Assembly: GCF_963678635.1 (NCBI RefSeq)
Contig: NC_087069.1
Coordinates: 2,680,166-2,740,165, forward strand
DNA from: Symsagittifera roscoffensis
Lineage: Eukaryota > Xenacoelomorpha > Acoela > Convolutidae
DNA length: 60,000 nucleotides
Direction: 5' to 3'
Shown here: positions 40,413-51,618 of the stretch, piece after piece
How the letters are laid out: every line of letters begins with the position of its first letter
How positions within the stretch are numbered: the first letter of the stretch is position 1
Position numbers and translations under genes: made by a program
The notes under the pieces: generated by a model
Told to the model about the DNA's origin: nothing
Seen by the model: only the letters and a program-made list of their open reading frames with translations
The model's database searches: none

Positions 40413-41000
40413 TAGTGTTTTTATGGCGCGCCTGGGTGTTTTACGACATCAAGATTACGGGATCAAATCCACTTGACAAAGCTCCGGGCTACATGCCCAT
40501 TCTAGAGTACCGGTGTTGCGGTTCAACGGGAGCGTAATCACCTTTTGGTTGTACCGTGTTAGCTTTTTAAAAAAACTTGAGAAAATTTCACGGTGTGCTT
40601 CCGAAACGAGACCTAGCTAACCGAGTAGGGGGTCTTTGGGGGGATAAAAAATACGAGTAAAAGAAAAAAAAGCGGAGTAAAAGCCAAAAAACCATAAAAC
40701 TTAAGAGGACAGTGGCTTTGACTTCCAAATTAGGTGGATCAAACCTTCATATTAATTAAAATAGTATACCCATACTGTTTTCCAATAACACCGATTATCT
40801 CGATCAAACCAGCAACGTTTTAAAGGTGGCCAAGTGTGGGGCGCTGTAAGGCTTTCAGATAGCTTTTGATATCAGCGGACCACTGGTAGACTTGACTGGA
40901 AGAGGTGCCCAGCGAAGTGGAAAAGTGGACCACAAGAAGGCTCCAACGCTGGGACACTTAACTGGAACAGGTGAACAGCCCAAGGGGAAAGTGTGACCAA
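40413..41000 (+). mobile_element. PBS and leader start of the third element, cut by Element 2
   Basis: TAGTGTTTTTA spacer, PBS TGGCGCGCCTGGGTG at 40424-40438, and a GGGC-TACAT-GCCC hairpin at 40486-40498. No coding sequence. At 41001 the Element 2 LTR begins, so Element 2 probably inserted into this element, and its remainder would lie beyond the window. Confidence 0.65.
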
Positions 41001-41906
41001 TGTAACATTCGCCGGGAAGATACATACCGACGGAAAATAAAGCTAGGGCCTAAGACGACTGGCCAACGTCTAAACAGAGCTTTACATGTTTTTCACCGTC
41101 TCTACCAAAGCCAGTTCTTTTGGTGGTCTTTCTAACATCGGGTCGACAAAAACGTAACTGTTCTCCGGCTTCGACCAGAACGCTCAAATTAACTTAATTA
41201 CATGCAAAATCAGTGAGCTCATGGATGGGTCTCAGTATCCCCAGACCACGAGTTCACTCCTAAAGACAGGGCTACTACTATTTATTGAAATATTATTGTT
41301 TTTGTTCAGTAGATAAAAATCATCATCTCCATCGAAGATGGATCAACCCTTTCCCCCTACTACTAGCTTCTCATCCTAGCAAAATGAATTCAGATGTTAA
41401 TTAAATTCAATTCAGGACATAAAAGGGAAGCTAAAAGTTTTTATAAAAGGCTAAGAGTTTCAGTCCCGAGACCCCTCCGGATTCTTGAATCCGGGGAAAT
41501 AAGACCTCTATTTTCCTTCCGGAAGGCTGTCTTCTACCCTTCACCGTTGTTCGCAACGGCCTTGCAACTATTGTAGCGACACAATAGTTGCAAATCGGAA
41601 CGGTCTCTGCTTTTTCTGCTCGTCTCTAATTCCGATTCTAAATTTTTCCGTTGTTATCGTTGCAACTACTGTTGTTGTTGTTGTGTTTTATTTCGGTTTT
41701 CTGCCAAAATGGTCGTTTCTGACGTGTCTCAGAAATATGACGTCATACTTCGAAAATTTAAAAATTTGAAACATCAGAATATTCTAGCCTTCACAGTTTG
41801 ACTAATCGTTCCAATAACACTGCTAATCCTTCAAAACTGCTAATTCAGAAGGGTAGCTGCTAAAATTTTGAATCTGCATATTCGTCCATTCTGGTAGAAG
41901 GTCACA
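41001..41906 (-). repeat. Element 2 3' LTR
   Basis: 906 bases from TGTGACCTTC (sense) to CGAATGTTACA. The last bases match the Element 1 LTR. A 6-bp stem with 3-base loop (TCCATC-GAA-GATGGA) lies at 41328-41342, at the same distance from the LTR end as in the other two LTRs. Its partner LTR is outside the window. Confidence 0.9.
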
Positions 41907-41946
41907 TACTCCCCGGACAGTCCGGTCAATGTCCCCATTGAATCTC
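41907..41946 (-). promoter_or_regulatory. Element 2 3' PPT signal with GGGA hairpin
   Basis: Sense order: stem TCAATG/CATTGA with loop GGGA (41926-41941), six bases, TGTCCGGGGAGT (41908-41919), A, LTR. The stem differs from Element 1 (TCAATA/TATTGA) by a compensated pair. Confidence 0.75.
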
Positions 41947-42736
41947 GCAATGTTCGTAAAATTGGTACAGTGTCATCGAACAGAATTTAAAAAATGCACG
42001 AAATTACTTTTATCCGCGTCATATTGACTCACGGCAGAATATAAATGGCATCATACTACATCACTATAGCCTTCAAATTTTTTACTTAATCTGCACATTG
42101 AGGATATGACCTAAGATAAAAACATCTTTTCTGACTTCCAAGCTCAGTGTCCTGGTTAAAAACTTTTTCTCCTAGATTTAAAAAGATCTTGGTTTGCAGG
42201 GCAGTCCTGCCAACTAACAAGCTAAAATTATCCTACTATCCTTCTTTCCTTCGGAAATCTTGCTTGTTATTGTCCTGAATATTAAAACTAAGGAACTCTG
42301 TGGTTAGAAAGAACAATGAAACAATCGCCCTCTTCAAGAGATTACCCAAGCCTTTCATGTCACCACAAAGTGATCAGTTCTCCTAGTTGATTAAAAACAA
42401 TCATGCAGGCTGGAGTATTTAATAATACTCTTTACTCAAGCCTTTCTAAACAAATAGTAGGTGTCTCTAAAGCCACTAACTAAAATCAAAATGCAAATTT
42501 ATAAATGCAACAAATTCTTTAATGTTCAAAATTTAACTAAATGTTTCAGTTTTCAATTACAACTTGGTTGCTTGGTTTCTCACTTGAGTTTTTTTACACA
42601 CATAAAACAATTCTGAGTTTTGACTTCTTCCTCTTTGTCACTCCTTTCTTTCTCTTCTTTTCGTCGTTTAGAAGTTCTAAAATTTCTAAATTCTTCTAAA
42701 CTTTTTCTTTTTGCATCTTGTTCTCTCGACCATTTG
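41947..42736 (-). other. Element 2 3' non-coding region
   Basis: About 790 bases without a gene. It shares ordered blocks with 16541-17250 of Element 1, such as ATTAAAACTAAGGAACTCTG. Confidence 0.6.
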
Positions 42737-43402
42737 TCAATGTTCCATTTCTTCCTCCTGTGACATTGACTCTGCACTTTCAGTTTCTGTGTCTTGCAAC
42801 ACATCGGTAGCTATTCTGACGCTGTTGAAAGCAATCCTCCAACACTTCTGCTCTTCTACTCTTTGTTTACAACAAGGTAGGGGATCAATGTTAGATTCTC
42901 TGTTTCGGCAGAAGCTGTTGTGGAGACACAACGTCACGTTTCTCTCCAAATCTTCCTTCAACATCTCTTCCTTCTCCCATCCACTACCTTCACTTGTCCT
43001 GGAAATTCTTTTTACAGAGGTGGTCACTGCATTCCGATGAGTCACGAAAGCTCGCTTGAAAACTGCTGCTCCAATGTCCAGCTGATATCCACTGTACACT
43101 CTGCCGTGCTTCGACATATGCTTTTTGGCATGTTCGTACAACCATGCAGTCATGTTAGCTTTGAACCATGGCATCAATCGTCTTCTTGCCCATATCTTTT
43201 TCACTTCCATGGGAATGTTTAGAATCTTGCACATTGTCTCAAACAGATCTAAGTCTTTTAGACAATCCAATTTCTGTAACTGTTCTCTCGTTGGTGCCTC
43301 CTGTCTATTGTTTTCTCTCGCATGAGCCTCCAGCCATCGTACCGCCATCATAACTCCCACTATCACTATTGTTATGGGCCGCGATGAGTCTGCTACACCC
43401 AT
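42737..43402 (-). pseudogene. Accessory C-terminal module, Element 2 copy (end)
   Basis: 221 codons matching residues of Element 1 ORF8 from MLAVRWLEA onward: RRLMPWFKA, GYQLDIGAAVFKRAFVTHRN, CLHNSFCRNR, PLPCCKQ. In Element 1 the preceding part is in the same frame; here a one-base change near 43400 separates it. The conserved Cys pairs are kept although the sequences are otherwise well diverged, which supports past selection on the protein. Function unknown. Confidence 0.75.
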
Positions 43403-44769
43403 GGGAGCAGCTCTCCAGAGTCCCAGATCAATAACAGATGACTACGTTCGGGATACCACCAGGTTTGCAGCAAGCAGTGGCAGGGAAACTCGTCATGTGT
43501 CAACATGATGCTCCTCCAATTACGTTTTCCCGAAGCTTCCAGTAATGGCTCCACTTCCATCATCACTCGGTGGACTTCATCATTCTCGTCTATTGTATTG
43601 TAACCTGTAACGGTTGATCCTCTCTGTTTCTGTCTTTCAAAGTCACTGAAGTTCCCACTCACGTATCCCATGAACTTCCTTCCCAGAATCGATTCCAACT
43701 CCTCCTTTGCTGTCTCTGGAACTGCTGAGAACATCTTACATAGCAACTCGTAAGATTTGTCGGACATTCTCGTTAGTCTCACACACTTTGGCACTGAGAA
43801 GGCTTGATCCACGATCGTTCTCGTACTCTTTACATCCACAGCTACGAAATGCACCGGGTATCTGCTCTTGCACATTGGAGCCAATGTCGATCCCACCAAA
43901 TATCGTACTCCTGACGGTCTACAATAAGTCTCACTGTGTCTGATGTTCATTTCCGCCTCGATCGCTTCCCTCCATTTTCCTGTGTGCTTCTGCTCAGTTT
44001 GCAAAACTCCTGGGAACACTTCTACACTGATGGCTGTGACCATCTCATGTCTCTGTTCTATATTCAATAGTGACTCTAAAGAACCAATCATGCTGTAGAA
44101 TCCTAGTGCAGTCACTATATTCACCTCGGTTCGTCCTCCATGGCAATCTGCGATCAGTTCCGTTTCCGTCCTTGCTTTCATCACGACATTCCCAAACAAA
44201 ACCGTCAATTGCTTGTGTTGTCTCTCTAGGGTTTTCACACAATACAGACCTACAAAAACGTGACCTTCCAGTCCACAGACTTCCGCCAGACAGCTACCAG
44301 GTTTGACCCAGTCTTCTGGTCCCCAGCCAGGCAACTCCACTTCGTCTTCCCCGTTATTCCTAGAGGCTGTTATCATCACATTATATATGCTATTAAGGTC
44401 ACGCAGGTTACAGTCTGCATTCAGCTCCCTCTGCACATTTTGTGTGGCCCGTAATATCGAGTCAGCATTGGGACTAGGATACCATGATGGTCTCATCAGT
44501 TCCCACACTACCATTACGCTCGTTCTCAGTAGTTCATCTGAGAATCCCAACCCAAACTCCACTCTTTTGTCGGATTTCGGTACGGAAGGTGCAGTCACCT
44601 CGTCTTCCAAGACCAGTCCCAATTTGGTCTGCGGATTATTAGCGCTCTTGATCGTTACAATTCTCGACGTCCAGAATCTCAGCAACACTGCCTGCTCGTA
44701 ATCAAAGAAGCAATCACGTATGTCTTCACTCAGGAAAGGGTTGTACGCTATCCCTATGATTCCGGACAC
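43393..44769 (-). pseudogene. Accessory module, Element 2 copy (middle)
   Basis: 458 codons equal to Element 1 ORF7 plus the first half of ORF8 in one uninterrupted frame, showing that these are parts of one protein. It begins at a GTG, without ATG, and is open further upstream in the same frame (YCGPIKKKSY region). Shared blocks: AYNPF, FFDYEQAVLL, VVWELMRPSWYP, LIADCHGG, VEVFPGVLQTEQK, FSVPKCVRLTRMS, EFPCHCLLQTWWYP. It ends by frameshift at GELLPWV. Confidence 0.75.
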
Positions 44770-45422
44770 GTAGCTGTACGACTTCTTCTTGATCGGCCCA
44801 CAGTACTCACTGAATTTCGCTTCATAGATTCTTTGGTGAGTCTCAGCTCCTTGTTTGAAAACCTCCTGATTTCGTCTATCTTTCTCATAGGCTCTAACTC
44901 CTCAGGTTCTTTCATATTCACTCTCATCGGCTTGCTTTGATGCATCTCCAGCAGTGCTAGCAAGAGTAAGGCTTTTGCTCGTTCATCGCCCTCCCTCAAC
45001 ATCTTGACACAGGTGTTCAATGCTGGCACTGAAATCTGCTCTATCAGGAATCGAATGAAACAGAGAGCATCTCTCCGCTTTGCGCACGCTACTGCCATTC
45101 CTTCCTGGATTATCAGATCCCTCAGGTTCGTCATCAGGAATACTATTTCTTCTTTTGACCTTTTCCTTTCTTCTGAGTCATATTCCCCGCGAGTTAATAC
45201 AATCATGCACCGGGCGAACCTCAGTTGTAATTCGGTTCTCACGTAAGGTACTGCCATGAGGGCGTGTATTCTCGGCGTGGTCCTCATTTCCTCTTCAAAG
45301 TACTTCAAAACCACTGCTTTCCATGGAAGACTCACTAAATGTTCGATCGTTTCCGCCTGCATCTCAGACGACGCTAGAGTCCCGTACGCCTTCTGCTTGA
45401 GAGTGGTGCCTCGCAACATCAT
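44754..45422 (-). pseudogene. Accessory module, Element 2 copy (start)
   Basis: 222 codons homologous to Element 1 ORF6 (YGTLASSE, YVRTELQLRFARC, ALCFIRFLIEQI, KIDEIRRFSNKELRLT). It is in frame with the upstream 45429-46415 segment across a single TAA at 45431-45429, and homology to Element 1 already begins upstream of that TAA. The last 30 codons are out of frame relative to the following segment. Helical, no recognised domain. Confidence 0.7.
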
Positions 45423-45428
45423 CTCCAG

Positions 45429-46643
45429 TTAACCCTCCATGGCACCCTTGTCTTCCAGAGCCATCACATATCCTCTAGCCGAGTTTCGGTATTCCAACAT
45501 TTCCATGTATCCACCGGCGGGTTCATCTATCGACACAGTCTCCGACACTGTCAGTCTGATATACTCCACTGGTACTAGTTGTCCTGCGACACTTCCCTTT
45601 CCGTGGTTCATGGAAGACGGTTTAAAGTCTTTCATGGTACTTTCTCCACATTGGCTGAGTATCTCCATTTCCAAGGTTGCTCCAGTCAATGTGCGGTCAC
45701 TCCTTTTGGATTTGTAACCTGTTGACTTTATCCCTGCCATGAGAATGGGTGGCACCATCGCTACATCGGTTAACATTCTGTCCGTGCCAGGCAATTGATA
45801 ATCACCTTGTCCCAAATCCATGGCCTCTTCGACTCGTTTTCGTTTCGCTGAATTGACAGCTTTCATTGATATCTCTGAATCCACCTTCGTCTTTACTACT
45901 CTCCTCGGCATCACTTTGCTGCCTAACTTCATCTTCATCTCGTTGATCTTATCAATCAACAATTTTGATCGCATCGTTCCCCTCCTGGTTCTTGACAGAT
46001 ACACCACTTCTCCTTTATCATCCTGCGGTGTCATTTTGATGGGAGAGTTCGCCTCACTTTCATCAGTGGCTGAGTCAATCAACAACTCACTCAATCTCCC
46101 TTCACACTCATCAAGTTTGTCAAGGACTTCCCGCATCAATGGTCCGTTGAGACCTATTTTCAAAATGGACTGGGTCCCATAGCTCTGAGCCACTGTCCAG
46201 ACTTCTTCCACGAACGCCACTCTGTCCAATCTACATCCCGTCCTATTTTCATAGTCTCGGTGATGTACTTCCCACTCTTCTTTGGGCAACGTTCCCAAGA
46301 AAGGTACTCTGGCAGAGCCCTCTATTCTTCTTCTCCTAGGTGATTCCATTAGGATTCTTTGTTCGTAATTTATTGAGTTGCCAGGAGAGCTGCTCTCCGG
46401 CAAATTCCGTTTCATTTCTGTAAAAGCTCATGGAGGTTCCAGTGTCGAGATGCCTTCATCCGCTGGCTCATTCGTCTCCAACGTATCCGCGTTGTTCTCA
46501 AGTTCACTGATGATATTGAAATCCAGGCTGGATACTCCTCCTGTCGATACCCTGTCGTCTTCCCCACCAGCTTGATTTGCATCTTGTGGCATGGGTTCTT
46601 CCGCTTGACGGCTTCCTCCCTGCCCATCATCTCTTTCTGACAT
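45429..46643 (-). pseudogene. Element 2 accessory segment absent from Element 1 (basic region)
   Basis: One frame with a single TGA at 46430-46428. The upstream part is acidic and polar (ERDDGQGGSRQAEEP, FNIISELENNADTL). Then EQRILMESPRRRRIEGSARV, a KEEWEVHHRDYENRTGCRLD block and several Lys/Arg-rich patches (RSKLLIDKINEMKMKL). No domain recognised. No counterpart in Element 1 except the last 12 or so residues. Nuclear localisation is conceivable from the basic patches, but that is a guess. Confidence 0.55.
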
Positions 46644-46759
46644 ATCCTTCGAGCTTGAGGGTCCTTGCTTTTCATTGTCGTCCCCCTTCCGGAAATTTTG
46701 GTATGATCAGTGTGCCAGCCGATCCATCTTCCTCTTATCCATGGACCACTTTCATTTCC

Positions 46760-48292
46760 TCACAGCCGAAGGATGCTAGGAAGGTTCTCGCCTGCAACGT
46801 TCCTCCTACTTTCAATTCCGGTTTCACACTCACTAGTCAGGATCAAGGAGGCCTCAGACAGTTCGGTCCTGCCTCTCATCTTCATAGGCGCTAAGCCTAA
46901 TCCCGTCCATTCCTCGTCAAATCCTCCAGGCTTGGGAGTCGCGGCGTTGCTTATTCGCCTTCTCGTCGCTTGATCCGTGTAGGCAAATCGTGTGTACTGC
47001 AACACAGCAGCATTCCTCCCCACAAAGTATGGATCCATCGTTCCCACGAGTTTCCCTATTCTCCTATCATTGGTTTCAAATGCTCTCAACCTAGGAGTTT
47101 GTACCACGGAGACTGCTCCGAGCAATATCCTTCTTATCAGAGGGAATTCAGGGATTTCTTCCGGCAGCTTCTCGTAATCACCCCAGTCTTTTGTCTCTTC
47201 TCCCACCTTGTGATATGCTGCAGTGAGACGAGGAACTCTGGTGATCTCAACATTCGTCTTATCATAGGGTCTCAGATTCCAAAGCTTCGGAAACACCTCG
47301 ATGTGCCCTCTCTCTACTTCTCCCATGCGATCACGGAAGTGATCGTCAAAATTGATGACTGTCATTTCTGGCTCTGATATCTTCGCAAACAACAGATCAT
47401 CGCTCATGAGCTACCGCAACACGTGCTGCTCACACCAGTTCAGCGCACTACCGTCCACTGCTGATATGAGGTTCAGGTGCAGCACCGACATCCTATACGC
47501 CTCCACCTTAACATCAGGGAACGCAAATGTGACTGCTGGTCCATAGATCACTGTCACACACTCCGTGGCTCCTCTGATCAACGCTAAGGGATCGGTCCTC
47601 ATAGCCAAGCTCAGATCGGTTAGTAGGGGCATGCCCCCAAGATGTCGTCTCACATCTTCTTCTCTTTCGATAGTCTCATCTTCTCCCGTTCCAAAGCGAT
47701 TTTGTTGTAAGAGATATTGGATAAGAGTGTGTCTCAGGTCTCTTATCTTATTCCACAAGTCCGTGGATTTCTTCATATCTAAATTCCTCACTCTCTCTCT
47801 CATCTGCTCTGGACAACGTATCAATTTCATCAGTCCTCCCAAGATTCCGTGGGTAATCACAATCAGTGTTAGAAGCCCATCTAACCGCAGGTTCTGAACT
47901 CCTTCGGTGAGCATTACCGCCTGTCCTTTCACGAAACTCTCTGCTCCAAACGTCACAAACAAGGCTAGTAGCTCCACAATCGATACTTCCACTACTGCTT
48001 GGAGGAATTCCTTTATCAAGTTTTGAGAGACTTTCGTGTAAACTTTCGCCGAGAAGGACGCGGTCCATCCGGCTCCCAACCCTTCCAGCATGATATCTAA
48101 TCGTTCAAAGACTTCTTCCCCCTTCACTTCCTGGTTCCAGAAGGTTTCCAGGGTAATCTGGCACATTCTGTTCACAAACTCAGCTGTCTTTTCTTCAGCA
48201 TTTTCCGCTAGGTTCACATCCTTCAACAAGTAGGCATGGATCTTCTTAATCATTATGGGGCCTTGCTCAAAAGAATCTGCACCCGATGCCAC
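46760..48292 (-). pseudogene. Element 2 accessory segment (47.4-48.3 kb and 46.8-47.4 kb), unknown
   Basis: Two stretches in one frame separated only by TAG at 47413-47411. The first (293 codons, no ATG at its start) has a leucine-rich middle (EFLQAVVEVSIVELLALFV and LDGLLTLIVITHGILGGLM) that is amphipathic or weakly hydrophobic, then HTLIQYLLQQNRFG. The second (215 codons) contains INFDDHFRDRMGEVERGHIE and LGAVSVVQTPRLRAFETNDR. I recognise no family. A frame change separates it from the next segment. Confidence 0.6.
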
Positions 48293-48336
48293 TACTCGAG
48301 GACTCAGATGTAGCCACTGGTCCTCAAAACCATCCC

Positions 48337-49165
48337 CTACAAATGAGCTCTAGTCTCCTTGGAGTTTTTCCTTCTCGCTTTTTCACCTGTCACTTCCATT
48401 GCTCGGAACCATAAGTCGTTGGACATCGCTATGATCATCCGATGGTCGTTGTCTATCCCCGGTTCAAGTTTAAGCTGTCGACTGAAACTGGACAGTTCCA
48501 ACCCCAGCACCTCATCCAACACTAACATGTGCAGCGCATGGTCCTTGAATCCTCTCCACGCGTTCGAGGTATCTGACCACTCCGCAGGTAGTTCAGCCCT
48601 GAGTGGTCTCAGGTTCTCCGTCTCTATCATGCGATTTGGGGCCGATATGATCACATCATATTTTCCTTCCGAAAGCAAGGTCACCATCGCATACACGAAT
48701 TTCAATCCATCCGGGAGACAGCGCGAACACTACTCTCGGTGTCACCTTGGTGAATGACCCCTGCTTCATCGCATCCTCCACTTCACCCATTGACTCCATG
48801 ATATCCTTTATTGCTGGCCACACTGCATTTTCTGCCATTGTAGGATCTCTGAGTCTGCTCAGAAAACCTCTACTGTGCAAGTGGTCATTGATGTCAGCAA
48901 ACACGATCGTGACTGGGTTCAAGTCCGTCTGTCTTTGTACCCCTATTGCCAGAGATACGGCTTGCAGTAGGTCCAGTTCGACCTATGCCAACATTATGAC
49001 ATCCGGCCAAAACAGTGACTTGGGAGTGTACACGAACTCTGAATTCGCTACTATCATAATTTTGGCCTTCCTCATTTCTGCTTTGTCGTACGCGGCAAAG
49101 ATGGTCTCATCTTTCTTTATCGCTTTCAATCCGCCGTACCTTTGGACGTCACCATCTTGACTCAC
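48337..49165 (-). pseudogene. Element 2 accessory segment, possible second SGNH-like domain
   Basis: Pieces at 49165-48983, 48982-48656 and 48705-48337 follow one another, interrupted by TAG at 48985-48983 and one frame change near 48700. Order: KIMIVANSEFVY, VTIVFADINDHLHSRGFL, RVVFALSPG, YDVIISAPNR, ALHMLVLDEVLGLELS, GIDNDHRMIIAMSND. A strand followed by a turn with Ser, then x-IND, then a final D-x-x-H is reminiscent of an SGNH hydrolase, but the first block lacks the GDS signature. I give the resemblance low weight. Confidence 0.5.
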
Positions 49166-49174
49166 TTGTTTCGG

Positions 49175-49726
49175 TTATGTTCTATCTTTCACATGACTCG
49201 GGGGTGTCGCCACCTGCCTGAACATCTTCACATGTTGTCCAATCGGCACCCTCGTTGTCAGAAATCTTCCCGGCCTCTCTTCTCGATTCCCCTCATCATG
49301 ATTCAACTTCACGTCCTGCAATGGTCTTGCGTTCACTGGTCCCATTGTGTTATTAGAGGGCAGTCCCTTTAGGTCAGCAAATCTCAAGGCCGTCGTGGAG
49401 CTGAAGTTTATGCCAGCGGCTATCAACCAGTCTACGCCTGTTTTCGAGTACAGTCTACTGACGGATAGACTCGCTCCATTCAGCATCTTCCTGGCATCCT
49501 CGATGAAGCTCAACCTCTGGAGATCCAGCTTCATTAGTTCGTCCTTGTACACATGCCAGGGAGATGGTATGGGCCTTGACCATATCAACGAGCCTCTATC
49601 CGGGCGTCTCTCCTCTCGACTGGTACTTGTCGTCTCCGATCTCGTGTCTGATCTAGACGTGCTAGTTGTCTCTTCCATCGGGTTGACAGGCCCTAGTCTT
49701 CTCCTAGGATGAATGGTCCTCCTCAC
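49175..49726 (-). pseudogene. Element 2 accessory segment linking SGNH domain and downstream part
   Basis: 183 codons beginning at a GTG, so no proper start; it continues the SGNH frame by a shift near 49726. A basic, Ser/Thr-rich linker (SRSDTRSETTSTSREERRPD) is followed by WHVYKDELMKLDLQRLSFIE and LNGASLSVSRLYSKTGVDWL. After TAA at 49177-49175 the frame continues into 49165. No domain recognised. Confidence 0.55.
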
Positions 49727-51618
49727 CGGCGCTTCTCCCAGTCGATCTTGAACGTCTGTTCTTTGACCTGGTTCGCTGGAGCTCTACTGTCTGTAGTTCG
49801 TGACGGCCGGGACCATCCCCATAGTGTTTCCAGGCTAGGAGGCACAAAGGTTGTAATCACCGTTTCATTCGATGCTCCTTCCTCCTTTAGCACTCCTGTG
49901 TCAAAGAGTTCTACTTCCGACTCATCCAACCGCTCATGGAAGACTCGATTCAACCAAGCCTGTCCTTCTATACTATCGTAGTGGATGCCGTCCGTGGTCA
50001 GCCTGGCCTGATCCATAGCTCTCAACTCATGTTCGATGTCCATGAGGATCATTCTTCCGGCATTCCGACTTGCAAGATTCCTCAAGATGTTATTCCACCT
50101 GACCATTCCTCCGTTGTGCCTTCTCCATGTTGCTGTCAAGCTCCTTGTATTCATTGGCACAGTGCAAACGATCAGTACCGCGCAGTTGAATTTCTGCCAG
50201 AGGGTAGTAAGCAAGCACACCATCATTGATTCCCGTAGTGCTTCCTGCTCATCCGAACCCCTCGAGATGTTATTCGTTCCAACCAGGATCATCACATTGG
50301 AGATCATCCCTGGATTCATTAGTACCACCATCCGATATAACTGGGCTACCGTCGCGCCTCCGAAGGCAATCACCGTGGAGACCCAAGAGGTCCTCAAATT
50401 CGAGAGTACTCTGACTAAGCTGTCTCCCAGTATCAGATGTGATGTCCCCGGTGGCGGTTGCTGCAGGTTTACTGCCGGGTTCCAAGTCGCTCAATTGAAG
50501 CAAGCTCTCGGATCTGTCTCCGGGACTCCCGTGAAGTTATATCTCAACTGATTAATCTTTTGGAGGTCTATTACTCGAGACACTTTCTTCGCTGGCATCT
50601 TCCGTATTTTTCTCTCTGGGGCCTTAGAGCTCCCCATTGGTGGCATTGTGTCGCTAACTCCCTCTCTGGTCATTACGCTTCGGGAGAGCCGTACTCTACC
50701 CGCACTGTCGATTGTTCCATAGGGCGCAGTCATCCCGGAACCTTGTGCAATTTTGTTGGCGACTAGTCGTCCAGCTGTCTCTGTCAGCCTCTTCACCGTT
50801 TGTTCCACGACTGGGTCACCCAAGGTGTCACTAGGGTCCGGCATTATCACTCGACCTGTTGCTGTCGGGAGTCGTGTCTCCGTTTTCTGGCTCATTTCTC
50901 GAGGCGTCAAGAGCTCCATCGGGGACTGCCCACGAGGAATACTCCTTGCAGGTATCACTTTCTCCGCGGCCGTTGTCAACGCCATCCGCTCTTTGTAATC
51001 CCGCCTCAAGCGCTCAATCTCTTTGCTCTGCTTTTTGCTGCAGTCCTCGAACAATCTCTTCCGCATGTCCCTATCTTCCTCCGTTTTGAGCATGGTCTTA
51101 GTCATCTCTTCCAGCTCCCTTTTCGTCCTTTCCAATTCGTCCTTTATCCCATCCAGATCTTGCATGGTTTGGTTCGTCTGTACCTTTTGTTCTACTTTCG
51201 CCCTGTTTGGTGGCACAGCTGCTCTCAGTGGTGAACTAGACGATGCAGCCTCGCTGTTCATCTCCTGATGCATTCTCGTCAGCCCAGGTTTGGGTTTGGA
51301 GGGCATAGGCATTTCACCTGGTTGGTAAAACCTAGAACTTCCCAATCCAGGCTCATTCGCCAAGTTACTCCCTGAGAGAACCCCGTTTCTCCACCTCATC
51401 ACTCTCATGTTCGGGCGGTCTAGTACTCCCCTCTCTCCGTATGCTGCCATCAATAGGACTTGCGTGGGGCGGTCCCCACGGTTGTCATGTCCCAAGATGT
51501 TTATCAAGTCGGTCAGCAACATGACTACCTCTGGGTCCACCAGAGCGAAGTCTCGATCCATTAGCCGACGATAGATCGCATCTATCATCGGTCCCACATA
51601 TGCCTCTGCCAGTTCCAT
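49723..51618 (-). pseudogene. Accessory protein N-terminus: coiled coil plus SGNH hydrolase domain (copy B)
   Basis: ATG at 51618. Residues 1-50 match Element 1 ORF5 (ELMELAEAYVGPMIDAIYRR). A Pro-rich linker, then a coiled coil (DLDGIKDELERTKRELEEMT to KKQSKEIERLRRDYKERM), then an SGNH domain: GTSHLILGxSL (Ser block), VIAFGGATVAQL (Gly block), MILVGTNNISRG (Asn block) and TDGIHYDSIEG (Asp-His block). Such enzymes are esterases or acetylhydrolases; some CR1 LINEs carry one in ORF1. All four catalytic blocks can be placed. A TGA at 50493-50491 (CGA in copy A) interrupts the frame between coil and SGNH domain. Confidence 0.8.

Noticed and set aside
45429-51618. Stop-codon reassignment to explain the in-frame stops
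   Set aside because: TAA, TAG and TGA all occur, together with frameshifts, and Element 1 and TRIP12 use the standard code.
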